Positions 1 through 5,772 of a stretch of 12,322 nt of DNA are shown here, piece after piece. Origin of the DNA: Chloroflexota bacterium (lineage in GTDB: Bacteria; Chloroflexota; Limnocylindria; Limnocylindrales; CSP1-4); assembly GCA_025355255.1 (NCBI GenBank), contig JANYAA010000406.1, positions 1 through 12,322 of the forward strand. The letters run 5' to 3'. Made by a program: the position numbers and the translations under genes. Below the pieces are notes generated by a model that had not been told where the DNA came from, searched no databases, and saw nothing but the letters and a program-made list of their open reading frames with translations. Every line of letters starts with the position of its first letter. Position 1 is the stretch's first letter.

Positions 1-3000
1 GTCCCACGCTCCCGTGAAGCTCGAGCCCGAGCCTGATCGCCACCGATGCCGCCTCGACGCGCCCTGACACACCGAGCTTTGAAAGGATGTTGCCCACGTG
101 GACCCCAACCGTCTTCTGGCTGATGAACAGCCGGTCACCGATCTCGCGGTTGGTGCGGCCTTTGGCGATCAGCATCAGCACTTCAAGCTCGCGCTTGGAC
201 AAGCCGAATGTGTCTGGGGGTGAGGCCGGCGCAACCGTGGACGCCGGCGCAGGCCGCCGCTGCAGCAGGGCGCTGTCGTCCATCGGCTCGGGCTCAACGG
301 CGCGGATCACCCTCGGCGGAGGCGCAGGGCGCGCGAGGAGCTCGTCAACCTCGGGCGGCAGCGGGATCAGCGCTCGGCGGCCCAGCTCCGCAAGGCGCCG
401 CAGCAGCGGCCGTGCACCGAGCCCCAGCGCAAGGTCAGCGGCTGCCAGCAGCGGCTCACGCGCGTCGGCGCGCACCACGCGGGCGTCCGTCCTGTCGCGG
501 GCGCCGCCGGGTCCCGCGATTGCGCCGCCAAGAAATGCCTCGGCGGCTCGCCACTGCGCCCGAGCCTCCCGATACGGGTCCCCCACCGCGCGCCAGCGCT
601 CTGCCACGGCCACCCAGGTGCCGGGATCGTCACGCCCGTGCAGCTGCGCGTGGAAGGCGCGCGCCTGCGCCAGACACGCCTCAGGCTCGCTGGTGCCCAA
701 GCCGGCCGACGCGTCCCGTGTGGCGGCAACGGCTTGTTCGGCCTGGGCCAGCATGGCGTTGGCGCGCACTCGGGCGGCCCCTACATCACCAATTCGGCGC
801 CGCTCAAGGGCGTTGATGACCACGGCGGCTTCGACCTCCATCGCCGACGCCGCCATACGGGCCACGAGCACCCAGTCCTCAGTGTCGGCGAGCCGCGCCC
901 AGCCGCGTTCCGCGGCACGTCGAGCGTCCGTGAGATCCCCGCTCCACAGCGCATAGGACGCCGTGGCCATGTACGCGGGGATGGCGAACTGCAGGTCGCC
1001 GCCGCTCTCGAGCTCCACAAGGATGCGGCCCAGGAGCCGGCCTGCCTCCTCGCCGGCCTCCGACTCGATCTCGACGATCGCGAGGTTGAGGATGGCGTTG
1101 ACGAACGGGACGCCTGCGGGGCTCCAGTCAAACGCCCGCAGGCTCAGCTCTCGCGCCTCGCGCCAGCGGCCGATCTCCACCAGCACCCCGGCAACGTTGC
1201 TCGCCAGAAGGCTGCCGTACACCGCGTTGAGGTCGTTCTCGCGAGCCCAGTCAATGGCGGCAAACGTCTCGGCGACCGCCTCAGCGGGCCGGCCCAGCAG
1301 CTCCAGCACCGCCGTCATGTTGGCCGTGGCTCGCCAGCGCTCTTCGGCGAGGCCGAGCTCCCGTGCCCGATCAAGGACGTCCCGCAGGAGGGGCAGGGCC
1401 CGCTCCGGCTGGTCGCCCCAGCCGTACACCACGGCAAGCGTGGTGCGCGCGTGCAGCGCCTCCGGCTCCGCGGCGTCGCCAACCTCTGCGGCGATCGTCA
1501 GCGCCCGGGTTGCGGCCTTCTCCGCCTCGGCAAAGGAGCCCGCGATCATCCGCTCTTGGGCCAGAAGGGCGAGGATGCGTGCCAGCTCCACCGTTGGCTC
1601 CCGTGGGGCGCTCTCCACGGCGCGCCGGAACGCTCTGGTGGCGCCGGCCGGATCCCCAGCCGCAAGACGGTAGCGGCCCAGGAGTGACTGCAGGGTCGCC
1701 CAGCCGAGGCGGTCCGTCCGCTCCCCGATCGCCGCCAGTGCGCTCTCCGCCCATGCAACAGCGCGCGACGGGCGCATCGAGGCGTAGGCCGCCTCGGCCG
1801 CCTGCTGGGCAAGCATTGCGGGCGAATCGTGGGCGTCGACCTCGCTGGTTGCGGCGGCGCGGGTGCCCATCGGGATGCCCAGACCCATCTCGAAGGCCGC
1901 CAGCGCGTCCTCGGGCGCGACGAGGCGCATCGCCAAACGCCCGGCCTCGATCGCCGCGTGACGCGCCTGCACGGGCTGGTAGGCGATCCGCCAATGGGTT
2001 GCAGCGACGATGGGGATGTCCACAAAGGTGCGGGCCATGGCTGCTCGGAACCGAGGGATGTGGGGCGGCAGCAGGTCAGCGGTCACCGCCCTGGCCAGCA
2101 GCTCGTGGCGCATGCGCAGGAGCCCGTCAGCGCCCGTGCGGGCGAATCCGTATTCCTCGGCCTCGGCGAGGCCTGCGGCGAGGTCCGCGTCGAGGTTGCC
2201 CACGGCATTGCGGGGGCCCGTGGCAGAGCGCGGTGGCAATCCCCGGCCCACCTCTTCCTCAAGTGCGGCAGACGCGGCGGCGAGCCGCTCGCGCGAGATG
2301 GGGCGGTCTGCGGTGGACAGAAGGCGCAGGAGCCGGCGACACTCGGGCGTGCGGCGGGCCAGACGCGCGGCCACGATGTCCGCGAACGATCCTGTCAGCG
2401 ATGCGCTGCGCAGATCGCGCCGGGCCGCCATCAGCTCCTCCACCACGAGCGGCGAGCCGGCTGAGCGCTCCGCAACAAGCACCACGATTGACGCCGACGG
2501 GCGCTCGCCCTCGATGCCCTCAATCAGCCCGGCGATCTCGCGACGCGCCAGCGGGACAAGGTCAATCCGCACCGGGGGCCGCAGACCCGCGTCGATGACC
2601 GCCAGGTTCTCGCGCAGCGGGTGCCCCCGGGTCAGGCGGTCTGGCTGGTAGGTGAGCACTAGGGTCAGGCGCTCATCGTGCAGGGTGCGGGCCGTGAACG
2701 TGGCGAAGGCGCGGGTGGCCGCATCCGCAGTGTGGAGATCCTCGAGCACCAGCACGATCGGCCGGTCAGCGGCAGCACGGCCAAGCCAGCGCAGGATTGC
2801 CTCGATCGCCCGCGGCTGTGTCCGCTCCGGATCAGCGAGGGCGCTCGTGACGGGCGCTGGGACACGGCCCGCTACCCGCGCAAGCCCGGGTCGGCCAAGC
2901 AGCAGCGGCCGCGCGTCGCGACGGAGGAGCTCCGCAAGTTCGGCGGCGGGTCGCGAGGCGAGGAGCGGGTCAAGGGCAGCAAGAACGCTGGCCCACGGCG

Positions 3001-3226
3001 GTTCGGCAGGGCCGTGGGCGCGGGCGCGGAGGATGACCGGCGGCGACAGTTTGGCGGCCATGCGGGCCAGCGCCTCGTCAAGGAACCGGGTCGCGCCGAT
3101 GCCCGCGGCGCCGGCCACCAGTACGGTGGTGGCCGCACCGGCCGCGGCGTCCACAACCGCTGCCTCGAGCATCGCCAACTCGGGCTCACGGCCGATGTAG
3201 CGCGGACTCTCCACTCGACCCGACAT
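1..3226 (-). CDS. Large LuxR-family transcriptional regulator with AAA/STAND ATPase and helical repeat region (C-terminus cut by window edge)
   Basis: At least 1075 codons are open from ATG at 3226 to the window edge, with no stop, so the tip of the C-terminus lies outside. The N-terminus has the layout of large MalT/LuxR-type ATPase regulators: a GREPEL entry motif (12-17), a P-loop region (39-46), a Walker B-like LVLEDLHTAD (159-168), then a helix-rich region of TPR-like, alanine-rich repeats from about 450 to 930, a Pro-rich linker, and a complete C-terminal LuxR HTH at about 1008-1070 (LSKRELEVLMLIAKGRTNRE, then ISQKTVGVHVGNILSKLG). Such proteins usually bind a signal ligand, oligomerise with ATP and activate transcription. 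The odd point is the P-loop, which reads GAAGIGAT, with Ala45 where the Walker lysine should be. The start is supported by a TACAAT hexamer 6 nt upstream and no Shine-Dalgarno. It is divergent from the methyltransferase. Target genes are unknown. Confidence 0.93.
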   Translation of the reverse strand, partial: MSGRVESPRYIGREPELAMLEAAVVDAAAGAATTVLVAGAAGIGATRFLDEALARMAAKLSPPVILRARAHGPAEPPWASVLAALDPLLASRPAAELAELLRRDARPLLLGRPGLARVAGRVPAPVTSALADPERTQPRAIEAILRWLGRAAADRPIVLVLEDLHTADAATRAFATFTARTLHDERLTLVLTYQPDRLTRGHPLRENLAVIDAGLRPPVRIDLVPLARREIAGLIEGIEGERPSASIVVLVAERSAGSPLVVEELMAARRDLRSASLTGSFADIVAARLARRTPECRRLLRLLSTADRPISRERLAAASAALEEEVGRGLPPRSATGPRNAVGNLDADLAAGLAEAEEYGFARTGADGLLRMRHELLARAVTADLLPPHIPRFRAAMARTFVDIPIVAATHWRIAYQPVQARHAAIEAGRLAMRLVAPEDALAAFEMGLGIPMGTRAAATSEVDAHDSPAMLAQQAAEAAYASMRPSRAVAWAESALAAIGERTDRLGWATLQSLLGRYRLAAGDPAGATRAFRRAVESAPREPTVELARILALLAQERMIAGSFAEAEKAATRALTIAAEVGDAAEPEALHARTTLAVVYGWGDQPERALPLLRDVLDRARELGLAEERWRATANMTAVLELLGRPAEAVAETFAAIDWARENDLNAVYGSLLASNVAGVLVEIGRWREARELSLRAFDWSPAGVPFVNAILNLAIVEIESEAGEEAGRLLGRILVELESGGDLQFAIPAYMATASYALWSGDLTDARRAAERGWARLADTEDWVLVARMAASAMEVEAAVVINALERRRIGDVGAARVRANAMLAQAEQAVAATRDASAGLGTSEPEACLAQARAFHAQLHGRDDPGTWVAVAERWRAVGDPYREARAQWRAAEAFLGGAIAGPGGARDRTDARVVRADAREPLLAAADLALGLGARPLLRRLAELGRRALIPLPPEVDELLARPAPPPRVIRAVEPEPMDDSALLQRRPAPASTVAPASPPDTFGLSKRELEVLMLIAKGRTNREIGDRLFISQKTVGVHVGNILSKLGVSGRVEAASVAIRLGLELHGSVG

Positions 3227-3232
3227 TGAACC

Positions 3233-3238
3233 ATTGTA
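3233..3238 (-). promoter_or_regulatory. Putative -10 element (TACAAT) of the LuxR-type regulator, leaderless geometry
   Basis: TACAAT on the minus strand differs from the TATAAT consensus at one base and ends 6 nt before the ATG at 3226. That places the expected transcription start on or next to the start codon, so the mRNA would have no leader. No Shine-Dalgarno is visible. The -35 region is weak (GTCAGG with a 17-bp spacer). Confidence 0.5.
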
Positions 3239-3256
3239 GGGACCTGCCGCGTCGTC

Positions 3257-3286
3257 CTGACTGGCCCGGGGCCGCTCCGGTACGCT
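3257..3286 (+). promoter_or_regulatory. Putative promoter of the DNA methyltransferase (CTGACT, 18 bp, TACGCT), leaderless geometry
   Basis: CTGACT (3257-3262, four of six bases match TTGACA) is followed after 18 bp by TACGCT (3281-3286), which ends 6 nt before the GTG start at 3293. This mirrors the regulator's promoter on the other strand, and the two -35 regions overlap in the centre of the 66-bp divergent spacer. One protein bound there could affect both genes. Confidence 0.45.
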
Positions 3287-3292
3287 GCGGCG

Positions 3293-4222
3293 GTGCACGA
3301 GCGCAAGCCGCCCCATCCCGCAAACGACCTGAACGAGCTCCCGGGCGAGGAATGGCTGTACTTCACCAAGTCGCTCTGGACCACGGCGTACCCGTCGGAG
3401 CTGGGACACGCCCGGCGCAAGGCGCACGGCGCCAACAAGCCGCCCCGCCTGATGGCGCGCCTCATCGAGTTCTTCACGCACTCGGGCGAGCTGGTGCTGG
3501 ACCCCTTTGCGGGTGTGGGCGGCACGCTGCTCGGCGCGGCGATTTCCCGGGGACCACGCCGCGCCATCGGCTTCGAGCTGGATCCGCGCTGGGCGGCGGT
3601 GTACCGCGAGACGGTTGCCGCACTGGCAGCCGAGCGCGATGGCGCCGGTCCACTCCTGGCGGACCTGGGCATGGCGGACCCGGGGGGCGTGCGGGGGTTT
3701 GACCCGTCGGGCGCCGAGGTGCTTGAAGGTGATGCGCGCACGCTGCTCAGCGCTGTTCCCGACTCGTCCGTGGACTTTGTCGTCACGGACCCCCCGTACA
3801 ACGTGCAGCTGCCGATGACGATGGCCGGCGGGAAACTGGCCGAGGCGCACGCGAACCGGCGCACGGACTATGCGATGGTGTCCGACCTCTCAGCCGATCT
3901 CGCAAACCTGCCGTCCTATCCGGCATTCCTGGACGCGATGGGCGAGGTCTTCGCCGAGGTCTTCCGCGTCCTTCGGCCGGGGCGCTATGCCGCGTTCATC
4001 GTCCGCGACGCATATCAGGAGGGGCGCTACGTCTTTACGGCCGCAGACTTGGCAGCGCGCGCCGACGCTGTTGGTCTGGTGCCCAAGGGCGACATCGCGT
4101 GGTACCAGGCCGGGACGCGGCTGCGACCCTACGGCTACCCGCGGACGTTCGTGCCCAACATCGCCCACCAGCACATCGTCATCCTGCGCAAGGCGCCGGA
4201 CACCGCGAAGCGTCGCCGCTGA
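3293..4222 (+). CDS. Site-specific DNA methyltransferase (N4-cytosine/N6-adenine aminomethyltransferase), apparently orphan
   Basis: This 309-residue protein transfers a methyl group from S-adenosylmethionine to an exocyclic amino group of DNA. A motif X-like segment (KPPRLMARLIEFF, 49-61) runs straight into motif I (DPFAGVGGT, 70-78), which binds the cofactor. The catalytic motif IV is DPPY (166-169), preceded by DFVVT. Later conserved stretches are FRVLRPG (224-230), RPYGYP (278-283) and FVPNIAHQHIVILRK (286-300). The order X, I, IV matches the alpha or gamma arrangement rather than beta, although DPPY is more usual in beta enzymes. The short length leaves room for only a small target-recognition region, perhaps 171-215. 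No endonuclease or specificity subunit is nearby, so an epigenetic or housekeeping role is more likely than classical restriction-modification. The GTG start is chosen because a -10-like hexamer lies 6 nt upstream. The target base and site cannot be read from sequence. Confidence 0.93.
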   Translation: MHERKPPHPANDLNELPGEEWLYFTKSLWTTAYPSELGHARRKAHGANKPPRLMARLIEFFTHSGELVLDPFAGVGGTLLGAAISRGPRRAIGFELDPRWAAVYRETVAALAAERDGAGPLLADLGMADPGGVRGFDPSGAEVLEGDARTLLSAVPDSSVDFVVTDPPYNVQLPMTMAGGKLAEAHANRRTDYAMVSDLSADLANLPSYPAFLDAMGEVFAEVFRVLRPGRYAAFIVRDAYQEGRYVFTAADLAARADAVGLVPKGDIAWYQAGTRLRPYGYPRTFVPNIAHQHIVILRKAPDTAKRRR

Positions 4223-4295
4223 CGCAACCAGCCTGGTGGTGGCGAGGGTGGTGCATCGCGGCAGCGGCCCATGGTGTGGAGCGGTGGGGTCTTGG

Positions 4296-4327
4296 AGGGT
4301 CCACCCGCCGCAATGCTGGTGGACCCT
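4296..4327 (+). terminator. Perfect 10-bp inverted repeat; likely terminator of the methyltransferase gene or cis-regulatory hairpin
   Basis: AGGGTCCACC (4296-4305) and GGTGGACCCT (4318-4327) are exact reverse complements around a 12-nt loop. The hairpin lies about 75 nt after the methyltransferase stop and about 50 nt before the next gene on the same strand. There is no uninterrupted T-tract, only a pyrimidine-rich stretch (4330-4352) ending in TTTT, so a factor-independent terminator is plausible but imperfect. Alternatives are an operator for a dimeric repressor of the downstream gene or an attenuator: GGTGG at 4283-4287 could compete for the left arm. Confidence 0.5.
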
Positions 4328-4377
4328 AGTCCTATTCGATCCCTTCCGTTTTCGCGGGCGTGCGCGACGATGACGTC

Positions 4378-5148
4378 ATGCAGATCAACCCGACCAACCC
4401 GCTCGTCCAGCGCTCCGGCCGGTTTGCCGCCGTACGTTCGCTCGTCGTTGCCGGTGCGATGGTGGGCAGTGGAGGGATCCTCGGCTGGATCCTCCTCTAC
4501 ACGCCGATTGTGCTGACGCTGGTCCCGGCCAGCCACGGGTCGCTCTTGGCCATGGCCGTCGGCCTCGCTGCGTGGGTTCTCGCGATTGCGGTGCCAGCGA
4601 GTCTGGTCGTGATCGGCATGGCGCGGATCGCCTTCATCATCGAGGCGTGGACGGGGCGCTTCCCGCGTCTTCCGGTGTCCACGGTTCGCCAAGCGTTGGC
4701 CCCCGGCCGGTCGGCTGTGCGCGATTTGGTCCTCGAGGACGGCCGCCGCATCCACCAGGTGCTCGTGGGGCCGTTTGGCGCTGTGGTGGTGGGCGAGGTC
4801 CCGCCGCCCGCGTTCAGCCGCACGGACGGCTTGCGCTGGGAGCTCCGCGCCAGCCGCAACCGGTGGGTGAGCGTGGAACCGCCGGCCGAGCGAGCCACGC
4901 GCGACGCCGATCGCCTGCGCAGCTGGTTTGTCGCCGACGATCGCGACTTCGTCGTCACGGTGCACGCCGTGCTGGCTACCAATGACCCGCGCTTGCACGG
5001 CACGGCCGCCTGCCCCGTCATCAATCCAGCGGACCTTGGCGCATGGGTTGGGGGTCTCCCGATCCAGAAGAGCCTCACACTGGTGCGGCTTGAGCGGCTT
5101 CACGCGATGGTCAAGACTGCAGCCGCCGGCAAGGTGGCCCGGCGCTGA
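4378..5148 (+). CDS. Two-helix membrane protein with degenerate NERD-like cytoplasmic domain
   Basis: From the ATG at 4378 the protein has 256 residues. An in-frame GTG at 4360 would add six, and neither start has a clear ribosome site. Two hydrophobic helices (about residues 21-46 and 56-87) are followed by a soluble domain of about 165 residues. Its start, DLVLEDGRRIHQVLVGPFGA and the following VVVGEV, resembles the NERD (nuclease-related) fold, where the family usually has an I-D-H core and an E-x-K triad strand. Here the Asp-His pair aligns with His-Gln and the lysine position is Val, so nuclease activity is doubtful. The family link is my inference from the pattern. The C-terminus carries several lysines and arginines. 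The gene stands alone between the hairpin at 4296 and the tandem repeats at 5153. A general unknown membrane protein is the alternative. Confidence 0.82.
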   Translation: MQINPTNPLVQRSGRFAAVRSLVVAGAMVGSGGILGWILLYTPIVLTLVPASHGSLLAMAVGLAAWVLAIAVPASLVVIGMARIAFIIEAWTGRFPRLPVSTVRQALAPGRSAVRDLVLEDGRRIHQVLVGPFGAVVVGEVPPPAFSRTDGLRWELRASRNRWVSVEPPAERATRDADRLRSWFVADDRDFVVTVHAVLATNDPRLHGTAACPVINPADLGAWVGGLPIQKSLTLVRLERLHAMVKTAAAGKVARR

Positions 5149-5152
5149 GCCG

Positions 5153-5203
5153 CAGCGGGCGCTGAGCGTCAGCGGGCGCTGAGCGTCAGCGGGCGCTGAG
5201 CGA
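5153..5203. repeat. Three tandem 17-bp units, each containing a short palindrome
   Basis: The unit CAGCGGGCGCTGAGCGT occurs at 5153-5169, 5170-5186 and 5187-5203; the last copy ends in A. Units 2 and 3 contain TCAGCG-GG-CGCTGA, a 6-bp inverted repeat with a 2-nt centre. The end of the upstream gene (GGCGCTGAG, including its stop) looks like a partial fourth copy. The array lies between the 3' end of a plus-strand gene and the 3' end of a minus-strand tRNA, which suits transcription termination for both, or simple slippage expansion. Confidence 0.75.
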
Positions 5204-5224
5204 GGCCACCAGCACGAGCCGGGT

Positions 5225-5301
5225 TGGTAGGGGAGCCAGGACTCGAACCTGGAACCAGCGGGATATAAGCCCGCCGCTCTGACCAATTGAGCTACTCCCC
5301 C
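5225..5301 (-). tRNA. tRNA-Ile, anticodon UAU (reads AUA)
   Basis: The minus strand folds into a complete 77-nt tRNA. The acceptor stem is GGGGGAG with CTCCCCT (a G1-U72 wobble), the D arm is GCTC/GAGC, and the anticodon stem GCGGG/CCCGC closes the 7-nt loop CTTATAT. A 5-nt variable loop follows, then the T arm CCAGG-TTCGAGT-CCTGG, discriminator A and an encoded CCA. With U33 in place the anticodon is T34 A35 T36 (5267-5265), which pairs with AUA isoleucine. Most bacteria read AUA with a CAU tRNA carrying lysidine, so a directly encoded UAU is unusual. The perfect anticodon stem leaves no alternative register. Confidence 0.95.
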
Positions 5302-5316
5302 AACGTCAGGCTGTTG

Positions 5317-5322
5317 ATGATA
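5317..5322 (-). promoter_or_regulatory. Putative -10 element (TATCAT) for the tRNA-Ile gene
   Basis: TATCAT ends 15 nt before the mature tRNA 5' end, which gives a leader of about 8 nt for RNase P removal. The same hexamer precedes the aminotransferase gene. No good -35 is visible at 16-18 bp, and read-through from the upstream membrane-protein gene on the same strand is possible. Confidence 0.35.
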
Positions 5323-5355
5323 GCCGCGTCTGGGCCGTCTGCTCGCTCGTGCTCC

Positions 5356-5772
5356 CTAACCGAGCAGCAGCGGCTTGAGGATCTCGTGCAGCACCACCAG
5401 CACCAGGTACACCACGGGGACCGCGGCCAGAAGACCCAGCATGGCGCTCCACGGCGTCCGCGTGACTCGGGCACCGCCAGTACCCGCCGGCAGCGGCACC
5501 ACGAGGTACGTGACGAGCGAGCCGATCAGCAGCACCGCGAGCACATACACGGTGAGGACGAGGATCCGGAGGTCGCCGCCGGGCAGCGCGGCGTCGCGGT
5601 CCAGTGCCACGTCGTAGACCTCAAACGCCAGACCGCCCGCAAGCGCAGCAACGAGGCTTGAGCCGACGGCTCGAACCACCGGTCTGGGCGCGTTGCGGAA
5701 CTGGCGCCAGCGGACCTCGAAGAAGCCGCGCCGGCGGATCGGCGGCCGCGCCTCAGCCAAGGGGGCGCCCAT
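5356..5772 (-). CDS. Small integral membrane protein of unknown function (138 aa)
   Basis: I do not recognise a family. A basic N-terminus (residues 9-31, rich in Arg, including PPIRRRGFF) is followed by about three hydrophobic segments: a weaker one near 35-52, a strong one near 70-93 (LVLTVYVLAVLLIGSLVTYL) and a third near 110-130 (MLGLLAAVPVVYLVLVVLHE). It ends in KPLLLG. The ATG at 5772 lies 20 nt inside the 3' end of the aminotransferase gene, so the two are probably co-transcribed and translationally coupled. The first predicted helices suggest that the Arg-rich N-terminus stays in the cytoplasm. The tRNA gene lies 54 nt downstream on the same strand. Confidence 0.75.
   Translation of the reverse strand: MGAPLAEARPPIRRRGFFEVRWRQFRNAPRPVVRAVGSSLVAALAGGLAFEVYDVALDRDAALPGGDLRILVLTVYVLAVLLIGSLVTYLVVPLPAGTGGARVTRTPWSAMLGLLAAVPVVYLVLVVLHEILKPLLLG

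Noticed and set aside
3293..4222. Restriction-modification or BREX-like defence island
   Set aside because: Only a single methyltransferase is present; no endonuclease, specificity subunit, helicase or defence ATPase lies within the window.
4290..4330. T-box riboswitch, suggested by the GGGTGG-like bases near the hairpin
   Set aside because: No specifier stem or canonical AGGGTGGNACCGCG bulge is present, and the downstream gene is not an aminoacyl-tRNA synthetase or amino-acid gene.
4371..4378. TGACGTCA palindrome at the start of the NERD-like gene
   Set aside because: An 8-bp palindrome is expected by chance at this size, and it is partly coding sequence; no second copy was noticed nearby.
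4135..5286. Minus-strand frame of 383 codons over the NERD-like gene and into the tRNA
   Set aside because: It would start inside the tRNA gene, and its product is His/Asp/Arg-rich shadow sequence.
5225..5301. tRNA as a phage/island attachment site
   Set aside because: No integrase gene or direct repeat of the tRNA 3' end was seen in the flanking sequence.
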